40,467 bases of DNA, taken from assembly GCF_000336875.1 (NCBI RefSeq), contig NZ_AOJK01000063.1:137833-178299 (forward strand). Reading direction: 5' to 3'. Source of the DNA: Halorubrum californiense DSM 19288 (GTDB lineage: Archaea > Halobacteriota > Halobacteria > Halobacteriales > Haloferacaceae). This document shows positions 24,270 through 31,842 of the stretch, piece by piece. The notes beneath the pieces are model-generated. The model saw nothing but the letters and a program-made list of their open reading frames with translations, did no database searches and was not told the origin of the DNA. Numbering within the stretch: the first letter of the stretch is position 1; each line of letters starts with the position of its first letter. The position numbers were made by a program, and so were the translations under genes.

Positions 24270-25766
24270 CTAATTCGACACGTTGCCGGTGCTGTTGCTG
24301 GTCACGTTCGTCCCGTTGACCGACACGTCCGGGTTGTCGTTGTGCCGCGACTGCTCGGCGTAGACGCCGATGTCGAAGCTCACGGAGTCGGTCTGGACCT
24401 CGTTGCCGACCTCCGCCGGGAGCGTCCACTCGAAGCCGATGCACTGCGTGGTCGCGCCGGGGTACGGCTGCCGCTCCTCCTCTTGGCGGTCGCCGTTGAG
24501 CGCGACGCCCTCGGCGAGCTGGGTGAAGACCTCGGTCATCGTCCCCTCGGCGATCTTCTGTTCGCCGGCGAGGACGATCTGTGCGATCTCGGCGTAGACG
24601 GTATCGAGGTCGGCCGGATCGGGAGCGACGAACGCGTCGCCGGGGGTGGACGCGATGTTGTTCTCGAGGTAGGTCGTCGCGGCACCCGAGCCGAGCGCGA
24701 TGGTGAAGACGCGGATACCCGCGTTCTTCGCCGTCGTCGCGGCGGTCGTGGCCGCGCTCTGGCTGGACGGCTGGCCGTCGGTGAGGACGATCATCACCTT
24801 CGACGCGCCGGCCGTCGCGTTCGTCCCGGTCAGGAGCTCGGTGGACCCGGTGGAGATACCCTGACCCATGTCCGTCCCGCCGCCCGCGGTGTACAGATCG
24901 ATGGCGTCCTTGACCGACTGGTAGTTGGTCGTCAGCTCTTGGTCGAGAGTGGCCCCGTCGGAGAACGAGATGGCCGCCGCCTCGTCGGGGCTGGAGAGGT
25001 TGTCGACGAAGTCCTTCGCGGCGGACTGTAGGTCACCGATCTCCTGGGACATCGAGCCCGAGACGTCGCTGACCAAGGCGACTTCCAGTTCGTTCTGCTC
25101 GCCCGTGCCCGTGGGCTCGTACACGTTGTCGCAGTCCTCGTCGTACCAGACGCAGACCTCGATCGCGTCGGCCAGTTCGCCGATCCCGTCGGTGTCTTCG
25201 CCCTCCTCGTCCAGTTCGGGCTCGGACTGCCCGTTCTCCAGGTTCTCTGTGATCTCGCCCGCGAGGTACACGTACGCGGGGTTGTCACAGATGTGGAGAC
25301 TGATCGTCACTTCACCGGAGTCGCCGGGCTTCACGTCGTCCAGCGTGAACACCGGGATCCCGTCGCCGTTGACGAGGTACTGGTCGGCTTCGTCCGAACA
25401 GAAGCTGAAGTCTTCCTCTTCCTGTATGTAATTTTCCCACTCCTGCATGTCACCGGGGCTTGGGGCCTGCCCGAGCAGGTATTGCCCGTCGCCGAGGTCC
25501 TGTGCTAGGAACTCCTCATTTCCGCCACCGTACCCCATCGCCTGAATGTCGTCGAGACGGCCGGGGCCGCCCAGGTACGTCGACTTGTAGTCCAGCTTCA
25601 GGTCCAGTTCGCCCGCGGTGAGCGTGTTGCCCTCGAACGTCTCCGTGTCGTTGAAGTACGCCGTGGTGCCGAGTCCCGCACCCGCGGACGCAACGCCGAC
25701 GGCCCCGAGGCCGGCGAGCAGCTTGCGTCGCGAGAGTCCGATCGTGTCGTTCGTGTCTTGGCTCAT
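24270..25766 (-). CDS. SipW-signal camelysin-like protein with inserted von Willebrand A domain
   Basis: 498-residue secreted protein, first of three paralogs. The signal IGLSRRKLLAGLGAVG leads to GLGTTAYFNDTETF and TAGELDLKLDY. Core segments VTISLHICDNPAYVYLAGEI and VCVWYDEDCDNVYEP (about 204-218) precede a VWA domain (about 226-400) with a full MIDAS: Asp234-x-Ser236-x-Ser238 (SDVSGSMS), Thr298 (GGGTDMG) and Asp330 (VLTDG). The core then continues (KIAEGTMTEVFTQLAEGVAL) to YAEQSRHND. The last 18 residues hold four sequons (NGT, NVT, NST, NVS), so a glycosylated tail is likely. The start at 25766 (MSQDTND) is preferred to one ten codons upstream because it aligns with the paralogs. Confidence 0.9.
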   Translation of the reverse strand: MSQDTNDTIGLSRRKLLAGLGAVGVASAGAGLGTTAYFNDTETFEGNTLTAGELDLKLDYKSTYLGGPGRLDDIQAMGYGGGNEEFLAQDLGDGQYLLGQAPSPGDMQEWENYIQEEEDFSFCSDEADQYLVNGDGIPVFTLDDVKPGDSGEVTISLHICDNPAYVYLAGEITENLENGQSEPELDEEGEDTDGIGELADAIEVCVWYDEDCDNVYEPTGTGEQNELEVALVSDVSGSMSQEIGDLQSAAKDFVDNLSSPDEAAAISFSDGATLDQELTTNYQSVKDAIDLYTAGGGTDMGQGISTGSTELLTGTNATAGASKVMIVLTDGQPSSQSAATTAATTAKNAGIRVFTIALGSGAATTYLENNIASTPGDAFVAPDPADLDTVYAEIAQIVLAGEQKIAEGTMTEVFTQLAEGVALNGDRQEEERQPYPGATTQCIGFEWTLPAEVGNEVQTDSVSFDIGVYAEQSRHNDNPDVSVNGTNVTSNSTGNVSN

Positions 25767-26149
25767 GGTTTCTCCCCGACCCGCCCCGACGGGCACCCGA
25801 ATCGGTTACTTCCCCCTCCGATGGATACCCACGTAGTTAGGAGCAACCACGTCACCGTCGAACGACCGATTCCAACCGATAGAAGGTCTCTCAGAACCGA
25901 TCGAACGTCACCTTCGACCGGCGGTCCGTCGCCCCTACCGCGGTGACCACCGACCGCATGCGGTTCGTACCCACACCCCCGGTCGCGGCACGGGGGCCGT
26001 ACTCGCTGGTCGAATCCGGCAGGCGTCCCGTACTTTTCGGCTTCGAACGGGGCCTTCCCGGGTAGCCGGCGCATACATATCCCCTCGTCTGACGCAGGAG
26101 ACGGCAGAACTCGGGCGCCGCCGAGCGCGGCCGCCTGGAGCCCATCTCC
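25767..26149. promoter_or_regulatory. Divergent promoter region between the VWA paralog and the regulator
   Basis: 383 bases without a gene. The right half holds the shared element (26060-26079) for the plus-strand regulator. The left half holds GATACCCACGTA (25824-25835), which nearly matches GATACCCTACGTA (20801-20813) before the peptidase operon. The GC hairpin CCCG/CGGG lies close to the start at 25766. No ORF here looks like a protein. Confidence 0.5.
26060..26079 (+). promoter_or_regulatory. Shared 20-nt promoter element, copy 2 (regulator gene)
   Basis: GGGTAGCCGGCGCATACATA, ending 70 bases before the ATG at 26150. It differs from the other two copies only in the three-base middle and first base. 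If CATACATA is the TATA box, the mRNA has a leader of about 45 bases. Confidence 0.7.
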
Positions 26150-26680
26150 ATGAAACTCCGAAACGACGTACTTCCGGCCGAACAGGTGTACGCCATCCTC
26201 GCGAACGAGCGCCGACGGTGCGCCATCGAACAGCTCGGCTCCGCCGGCGGGACGGTCTCGGTCAACGAGCTGTCGACGCTCGTCGCATGCCGCGAGACGG
26301 GGGAGACCCCGCCGCCGAAGCGTTCTCGCGAGAGCGTGTACACCTCGCTGGTCCAGACGCACCTGCCGAGGCTGGCCGACGCGGGCGTGATATCGTACGA
26401 CCGCGAGTCGCAGACCCTCGAACTCTCGCGGCGCGCTCGCGACGTGCGCTTGTACACGGAGATTCTCGCGCCCGGCGGCGCGACGTGGTCGGAGCTGTAC
26501 CGCGCGCTCGCGGTCGGATCGCTCCTCGTCGTGCTCGCCACGCTCCTCGACGTCCCGCTCGTGTCGGCGGTCGATCCGGTGTTGTGGACCAGCCTCGCGC
26601 TCGGCGCCTTCGCCGCCGCCAGCGCCGTCCAGCTGTGGGTCAACCGCTTCTCGGTGCTCCGACAGCTGCGGCTTCGGTGA
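26150..26680 (+). CDS. Membrane-anchored winged-helix regulator (DUF7344 type)
   Basis: 176-residue regulator. Residues 8-95 form a winged helix of the haloarchaeal DUF7344 type: EQVYAILANERRRCAIEQLG, VSVNELSTLVACRE, ESVYTSLVQTHLPRLADAGV. After a short linker come two membrane helices (about 122-140 and 145-165), placing the DNA-binding domain at the inner face of the membrane. It is paralogous to the protein at 27891. It carries the shared promoter element and is divergent from the VWA paralog cluster, so it is a strong candidate regulator of the fibre genes. The target site is not proven. Confidence 0.85.
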   Translation: MKLRNDVLPAEQVYAILANERRRCAIEQLGSAGGTVSVNELSTLVACRETGETPPPKRSRESVYTSLVQTHLPRLADAGVISYDRESQTLELSRRARDVRLYTEILAPGGATWSELYRALAVGSLLVVLATLLDVPLVSAVDPVLWTSLALGAFAAASAVQLWVNRFSVLRQLRLR

Positions 26681-26726
26681 ATCGTCTCGACCACTGAAAC
26701 TCGAAACATCGCTCTTCTCCGCCGGC

Positions 26727-27623
26727 CTACTCGCTTCCGGCCGCGAGCGACGCCGGCAGCCGTAGTTCGAACAGCCGCGCGTCACAGCCCGCACAGCGAC
26801 CGGCGACCACGTCGTAGCTGGAACAGCAGGACTCGACGACGCGCTCCTCAAGGGCCACGTCCCCGGCGCAGGTCGGGCACTCCTCGACGAACAGCCGAAG
26901 GGCGCCGAGGGCCGCGCTCCGCTCGTCGAGCGGCAGACCCGCCCAGTCGCGGTCGCCCTCCGTCAGCACGCGGTCGGCCGCGACGTCGGCCCGGAACGCC
27001 GGCCGCGACTCCCAGTGACCGATCCGCTCGTCGCCGGCGTACGCAAACCCCGCGCCGCCCCGCCAGTCGATCGAGAGTTCGTCCCGGTCGAGCCCGGTGA
27101 GCCCCGCGAGCGCCGCGAGGTCGTCGCGGCCGTCCCTCGCCCCCTCGCCGGGCGTCGCCCCCGCCTCGCCTTCGGCCGCCGCCCGCCACGCCGCGGCGAA
27201 GTCGGGGGCGAACGCGAAGTCGTCGCTCGCGGGCGTCTCGACGAGGACGCCCGCGTCGTGGAGGTACGCCTCGGGATCGATCGACGCGTCTCCGGACGCG
27301 CCGGCTTCGACGCCGCCGGGCGCCTTGCCGAACAGCGCGAGCGCCCGCTCGGGGAGGTAGCGCTTCGTGAGTTCGGGCGTCCCGGGAACGAGGTACCCGC
27401 GGAGCCAGATGACCGCGAGCGCGCCGCCGAACCCGACCGCGCCGAGCAGCGGCGCGCCGACCGCGGCCGCCGCTCCCGCCCCGGCCGCCGCGATCACGAC
27501 GTTGACGGCCGTACACGGGAGACAGCGATTCGATCCGGTGTACTCGGGCCGCCGGAGCCGACCGACGGCGGCGAGCGCTGACTGTCGGAGGCGGTCCGAG
27601 TCGGTGTCTCGTGACGCGTTCAT
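26727..27623 (-). CDS. Cys-rich membrane protein co-regulated with the fibre genes
   Basis: 298-residue protein of unrecognised family. A Cys pair (NRCLPCTAVN, about 34-38) precedes two adjacent membrane helices (about 39-75). A soluble region follows (YLPERALALFGKAPGG, YLHDAGVLVETP) with an acidic Gly/Ala stretch. The C-terminus has a zinc-ribbon-like set: CPTCAGD, then VESCCSSYDVVAGRCAGCDARLFEL. Converging with the regulator at 26150. The start at 27623 lies 26 bases after the shared element at 27650-27669, which fits a leaderless mRNA, so the shared element doubles as promoter here. Possibly an assembly, redox or sensing factor; function unknown. Confidence 0.72.
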   Translation of the reverse strand: MNASRDTDSDRLRQSALAAVGRLRRPEYTGSNRCLPCTAVNVVIAAAGAGAAAAVGAPLLGAVGFGGALAVIWLRGYLVPGTPELTKRYLPERALALFGKAPGGVEAGASGDASIDPEAYLHDAGVLVETPASDDFAFAPDFAAAWRAAAEGEAGATPGEGARDGRDDLAALAGLTGLDRDELSIDWRGGAGFAYAGDERIGHWESRPAFRADVAADRVLTEGDRDWAGLPLDERSAALGALRLFVEECPTCAGDVALEERVVESCCSSYDVVAGRCAGCDARLFELRLPASLAAGSE

Positions 27624-27649
27624 ACCGGTCCGGACGGGACACGCCGACC

Positions 27650-27669
27650 TATGTATGCGCCGCCTACCG
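27650..27669 (-). promoter_or_regulatory. Shared 20-nt promoter element, copy 3 (Cys-rich protein)
   Basis: On the minus strand CGGTAGGCGGCGCATACATA. TACATA stands at about -27 from the ATG at 27623, the distance of a TATA box in a leaderless haloarchaeal gene. This suggests that the right end of the element is the TATA box itself. Confidence 0.7.
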
Positions 27670-27760
27670 CCTCCGACGCGCCGCTCGCCGAGCCGAAGCT
27701 CGTTACAGCGTTCGGACAAAAGTCAGTGACAGAGTCGCTCCTCACGCGTCTCGAATGTCT

Positions 27761-27890
27761 AAAAGAGGGTTGTAGGACACAAATAGCCACATTTCAACCA
27801 TCTATATTTCATCTACAAACCTCTCAGACTATAATAAGAAGTGATATATCCTCCAGAACGGATCGTACTCACTATATCTATGCGTGAGTC
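27761..27890. other. AT-rich island before the second regulator
   Basis: About 130 bases with far more A and T than the rest of the window (for example TATATTTCATCTACAAACCT, ACTATAATAAGAAGTGATAT). It contains several TATA-like strings, the closest to the start being ACTATATCTATG just before the ATG at 27891. It probably includes the promoter of that gene and may be a binding region for nucleoid proteins or a trace of transferred DNA. Confidence 0.6.
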
Positions 27891-28445
27891 ATGACACCAC
27901 ATATCACCAAACAGGCGGAATCGTCGGAGTCCGAGAGCGACGGCCCCTCGCGCGACGAGGTGTTCACGGCGCTGAGCAACCGGCGGCGTCGCAACGTCAT
28001 CAAGTACCTGAAGATCAACGGCGCCGAGTCGCGCGTCAGGGACATCGCCGAGCAGCTGGCCGCGTGGGAGAACGATGTCGAGATTCCGGCGGTGACGTAC
28101 AAGCAGCGCAAGCGCGTGTACACCGCGCTCCACCAGTCGCACCTGCCGAAGCTGGCGGCGAGCGGGTTCATCGACTACGAGTCGGACCGAGGGCTGGTGT
28201 CGCTCACCGAGGAGAGCCGACAGCTGGAAGTGTATCTGGAGATCGTCTCCGAGAACGAGATCCTCTGGGCCGAGTACTACGCGGGGCTCGCGGTCGTCTG
28301 CGGACTGCTGGCGGCGGCGGGGTGGACCGGGACCGCCCCGTTCGGCGTGGTCTCCGGGTACGCGTACGCGGCGCTTTTCGCGCTCGTGTTCGGGGCGTCC
28401 GGGATCGCTCACCGGGCGTCGACGAAGCGGAACCGGCTGGGATGA
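27891..28445 (+). CDS. Second membrane-anchored winged-helix regulator (DUF7344 type)
   Basis: 184-residue paralog of the regulator at 26150. An acidic N-terminus is followed by the winged helix DEVFTALSNRRRRNVIKYLK, RVRDIAEQLAAWEN and KRVYTALHQSHLPKLAASGF, then LVSLTEESRQLEVYLEI. Two membrane helices follow (about 126-143 and 148-170) and a basic tail (HRASTKRNRLG). Same topology as its paralog: a cytoplasmic DNA-binding domain tethered by two C-terminal helices. It is preceded by an unusually AT-rich promoter region without the shared 20-nt element. It may be the input regulator of the neighbouring fibre genes; this is inference from position. Confidence 0.85.
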   Translation: MTPHITKQAESSESESDGPSRDEVFTALSNRRRRNVIKYLKINGAESRVRDIAEQLAAWENDVEIPAVTYKQRKRVYTALHQSHLPKLAASGFIDYESDRGLVSLTEESRQLEVYLEIVSENEILWAEYYAGLAVVCGLLAAAGWTGTAPFGVVSGYAYAALFALVFGASGIAHRASTKRNRLG

Positions 28446-28496
28446 CGGCGCGCCTCTCCCCGGAACCGGCCGCCCCGATCGGGCGGACACCCGCAG

Positions 28497-28505
28497 GGTT
28501 TTAGC
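28497..28505 (+). promoter_or_regulatory. TATA-like box of mutS
   Basis: GGTTTTAGC is centred about 29 bases before the mutS ATG at 28530, giving a probably leaderless mRNA. Confidence 0.5.
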
Positions 28506-28529
28506 CGCGCACGGCGGGAGTACGGACAT

Positions 28530-31301
28530 ATGGCAACGGGGATCGTCGGGGAGTTCCTCGACCTGAAGGCCGAGACGGACGCGGACGTCCTCGCGATGCA
28601 GTGCGGCGACTTCTACGAGTTCTTCGCGGACGACGCCGAGCTGGTCGCCGACGAGCTCGATCTGTCGATCTCCCAGAAGTCCTCTCACGGCTCGTCGTAC
28701 CCGATGGCGGGCGTGCCGCTCTCGGAGCTGACGCCGTACGTGAACGCCCTCGTCGAGCGCGGCTACCGGGTCGCGGTCGCCGACCAGTACGAGACCGAGG
28801 GCGGCGACCACGCCCGCGAGATCGTCCGCGTCGTCACGCCGGGCACGGTGCTGGAGACGAGCGACGACGACGCGCGCTACCTCGCGGCCGTGGTCCGGGA
28901 GGAAGGGAACGACTCCGAAGACGGCCCCTACGGACTCGCGCTCGCCGACGTGACCACCGGCCGGTTCCTCGCCACGACGGTCGACGACGGGGGCGACTTG
29001 CGCGCCGAACTCTACCGGTTCGACCCGGCCGAGGTGCTCCCGGGGCCGCGGGTCCGCAACGACGACGGCCTCCTCGGGGCGGTCCGCGAGGACCTCTCGG
29101 GGCGCGTCACCGCCTTCGACGCGGAGGCGTTCGCGACCGGCCGGGCGAGACACGCCGTCCGAGAGCAGTTCGGCCGCGAGACGACTGACAGCGTCGGCCT
29201 CGACTCGGATCTCGCGGTCCGGGCCGCGGGCGCGGTCCTCTCGTACGTCGAGGAGACGGGCGCTGGCGTGTTGGCCTCGATGACCCGGCTCACCGCGTAC
29301 GGCGCGGACGACCGCGTCGACGTCGACGCGACCACCCAGCGCAACCTCGAGATCACGGAGACGATGCGGGGCGACGCCGACGGCTCGCTGTTCGACACGG
29401 TGGACCACACCGTCACGGCCGCCGGCGGCCGGCTGCTCCGCGAGTGGCTCACCCGCCCGCGGCGCGACCGCGAGACGCTCGCGGCCCGGCTCGACGCGGT
29501 CGAGGCGCTGGCGTCCGCGGCGCTCGCGCGAGACCGGATCCGCGAGGTCCTCGGCGACGCGTACGACCTCGAACGGCTCGCGGCGCGCACGACGAGCGGG
29601 AGCGCTGGCGCGCGGGAACTGCTCTCGGTCCGCGACACGCTCGGGCTGCTCCCCGACCTCGCCGACGCGGTCGACGACACCGCGCTGGCCGACTCGCCCG
29701 CGGCCGCCGTCCTCGACCGGGTCGACCGCGAGCGCGCGGCCGGGCTCCGGGAAGAGCTCGCCGAGGCGCTCGCCGAGGACCCGCCGAAGGCGAAGACGGG
29801 CGGCGGGCTGCTGAAGGAGGGGTACGACGCCGAGCTTGACGAGCTGATCGAGCGCCACGAGTCGGTCAAGTCGTGGCTCGACGGGCTCGCGGAGCGCGAG
29901 AAGCGAACGCACGGGCTCAGCCACGTCACGGTCGACCGCAACAAGACGGACGGCTACTACGTTCAGGTCGGCAAGTCGGTCGCGGATCAGGTGCCCGAAC
30001 ATTACCGCGAGATCAAGACGCTGAAGAACTCGAAACGGTTCGTCACCGACGAGCTGGCCGAGAAGGAGCGGGCGGTCCTCCGCTTGGAAGAGGCCCGCGG
30101 CGAGCTGGAGTACGAGCTGTTCGAGGAGCTGCGCGAGCGCGTCGCCGAGCGCGCCGAACTGCTCCAGGACGCCGGGCGAGCGATCGCGGAACTCGACGCG
30201 CTCGCCTCGCTCGCGACCCACGCCGCCCGCCGCGACTGGACGCGGCCCGAGCTGACCGAGGAGCGGCAGCTCGACGTGGAGGCCGGCCGCCACCCCGTCG
30301 TCGAGGGGACGACCGACTTCGTCCCGAACGACCTGCGGCTCGACGCCGACCGCGGCTTCCTCATCGTCACCGGCCCGAACATGAGCGGGAAGTCGACGTA
30401 CATGCGACAGGCGGCGCTGATCCAGCTGCTCGCGCAGGCCGGCTCGTTCGTCCCCGCCCGCGCGGCCGAGGTCGGGCTCGTCGACGGCATCTACACGCGC
30501 GTCGGCGCGCTCGACGAGCTGGCGCAGGGGCGCTCGACGTTTATGATCGAGATGCAGGAGCTGTCGAACATCCTCCACTCCGCGACCGCGGACTCGCTGG
30601 TCATCCTCGACGAGGTCGGCCGCGGCACCGCCACCTACGACGGCATCTCCATCGCGTGGGCGGCGACCGAGTACCTCCACAACGAGGTGCGCGCGCGGAC
30701 GCTCTTCGCCACCCACTACCACGAGCTGACGACGCTCGCGGACCACCTCCCGCGCGTCGCGAACGTCCACGTCGCCGTCGATGAGCGCGACGGCGAGGTG
30801 ACGTTCCTCCGCACCGTCCGCGACGGCCCGACGAACCGGTCGTACGGCGTCCACGTGGCCGACCTCGCGGGCGTCCCCGACCCCGTCGTCTCCCGCGCGG
30901 ACGAGGTCCTCGACCGCCTCCGTGAGGAGAAGGCCATCGAGGCCCGCGGCTCGCGGAGCGGGGATAACGCGGGCGGCACGGGCGCCGGCGGCGAAGGCGA
31001 AGGCGGGACGCAGCAGGTCGTGTTCGACCTCTCGTCGGGGTCGTTCGCGGGCGACGGAGCGTCCGACTCCGACCGGGGATCGGACTCGGCCTCGCGGAAC
31101 GGGACCGCCGCGACCGACGCGGAATCGCCCGCCGCGGCCGAGTCGTCGTCGGCCGTCGCGGCGACCGACGCCGAGGCGGCGGAACGACTCGACCCCGAGA
31201 CCCGCGCCGTGATCGAGGAACTGAGCGACGTCGACGTCGCGGAGACGACCCCGGTGGAGCTGCTCTCGCGGGTCCAGGAGTGGCAAGAGCGGCTCGACTG
31301 A
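28530..31301 (+). CDS. mutS: DNA mismatch repair protein MutS
   Basis: 923-residue mismatch-recognition ATPase. Domain I carries MQCGDFYEFF with the Phe-x-Glu mismatch-reading motif, then YPMAGVPLSELTPYVNALVE. Connector, lever (RRDRETLAARLDAVEALASA) and clamp regions follow. The ATPase domain has Walker A GPNMSGKSTYMRQ (about 615-627), Walker B LVILDEVGRGTATYDG (about 689-705) and the signature FATHYHELTTL. An acidic Gly/Ser/Ala linker (about 805-885) precedes a short C-terminal helix (TTPVELLSRVQEWQERL). The linker is a halophilic insertion. No mutL is adjacent. Confidence 0.96.
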   Translation: MATGIVGEFLDLKAETDADVLAMQCGDFYEFFADDAELVADELDLSISQKSSHGSSYPMAGVPLSELTPYVNALVERGYRVAVADQYETEGGDHAREIVRVVTPGTVLETSDDDARYLAAVVREEGNDSEDGPYGLALADVTTGRFLATTVDDGGDLRAELYRFDPAEVLPGPRVRNDDGLLGAVREDLSGRVTAFDAEAFATGRARHAVREQFGRETTDSVGLDSDLAVRAAGAVLSYVEETGAGVLASMTRLTAYGADDRVDVDATTQRNLEITETMRGDADGSLFDTVDHTVTAAGGRLLREWLTRPRRDRETLAARLDAVEALASAALARDRIREVLGDAYDLERLAARTTSGSAGARELLSVRDTLGLLPDLADAVDDTALADSPAAAVLDRVDRERAAGLREELAEALAEDPPKAKTGGGLLKEGYDAELDELIERHESVKSWLDGLAEREKRTHGLSHVTVDRNKTDGYYVQVGKSVADQVPEHYREIKTLKNSKRFVTDELAEKERAVLRLEEARGELEYELFEELRERVAERAELLQDAGRAIAELDALASLATHAARRDWTRPELTEERQLDVEAGRHPVVEGTTDFVPNDLRLDADRGFLIVTGPNMSGKSTYMRQAALIQLLAQAGSFVPARAAEVGLVDGIYTRVGALDELAQGRSTFMIEMQELSNILHSATADSLVILDEVGRGTATYDGISIAWAATEYLHNEVRARTLFATHYHELTTLADHLPRVANVHVAVDERDGEVTFLRTVRDGPTNRSYGVHVADLAGVPDPVVSRADEVLDRLREEKAIEARGSRSGDNAGGTGAGGEGEGGTQQVVFDLSSGSFAGDGASDSDRGSDSASRNGTAATDAESPAAAESSSAVAATDAEAAERLDPETRAVIEELSDVDVAETTPVELLSRVQEWQERLD

Positions 31302-31370
31302 CCGCTCTTCGGGACGGACGCGGGTGCGTCTGACGTAAGAACTAATGTCTACCCTCTTTGTGTGGTGTGT

Positions 31371-31721
31371 ATGGGCATCATGAGCAAGATCCTCGGCGGG
31401 GGGGGGAGCCGCTCCGTCGACGACTACGTCGAACTCGATACGGACGACTTCGCCGACGCGCACGCGGAGACGGGCACGCAGGTACACTTCGCGGAGATCG
31501 GGGACCAGAGCGACATCATTCCGATCAAGGACGCGGTGTACGACGGCGACTTCGTCATCGCCGACATCACCCGCCACTCCACGTCGGACCGGACGATAGA
31601 ACACGTCTACGACGAACTCCGACAGGTGGTCGAGGAGGTCGACGGCGACATCGTCCAGAAGGGCGACGACCAGATCATCGTCACCCCGACCGGCGTCAAG
31701 GTCTCCCGACAGAAGCTGTAG
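31371..31721 (+). CDS. sepF: SepF-like cell division protein
   Basis: 116-residue archaeal SepF, which anchors FtsZ to the membrane at the division site. Residues 1-11 (MGIMSKILGGG) can form the membrane-binding amphipathic helix. The core (DYVELDTDDFADAHAETG, IIPIKDAVYDGDFVIADITR, VYDELRQVVEEVDGDIVQKG, ITPTGVKVSRQKL) is the SepF/DUF552 domain. Archaea with SepF usually use it with FtsZ1 and FtsZ2, which are not in this window. The ATG at 31371 is preferred to one three codons upstream; an ATG at 31380 would remove part of the helix. Confidence 0.9.
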   Translation: MGIMSKILGGGGSRSVDDYVELDTDDFADAHAETGTQVHFAEIGDQSDIIPIKDAVYDGDFVIADITRHSTSDRTIEHVYDELRQVVEEVDGDIVQKGDDQIIVTPTGVKVSRQKL

Positions 31722-31806
31722 GCGCCGCATTCCGGCGATCTCGTCGCAGTTCTTCTCCCGTCGTCCCGCTCTCCCGGTCCGTATTCGGCCGTACCGGTCG
31801 AACCGT

Positions 31807-31813
31807 GTCATAT
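31807..31813 (+). promoter_or_regulatory. TATA box of azf
   Basis: TCATATATG region, about 33 bases before the azf ATG at 31843, giving a very short leader. Confidence 0.45.
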
Positions 31814-31842
31814 ATGCCGTTCTCCCGCCCACGTAGAGTCGA

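Noticed and set aside
16927-25766. Reading the secreted proteins as type IV pilins or archaellins
   Set aside because: They carry Tat/SipW-type signals with cleavage after the hydrophobic part, not a class III prepilin site, and no pilus ATPase or platform protein is present.
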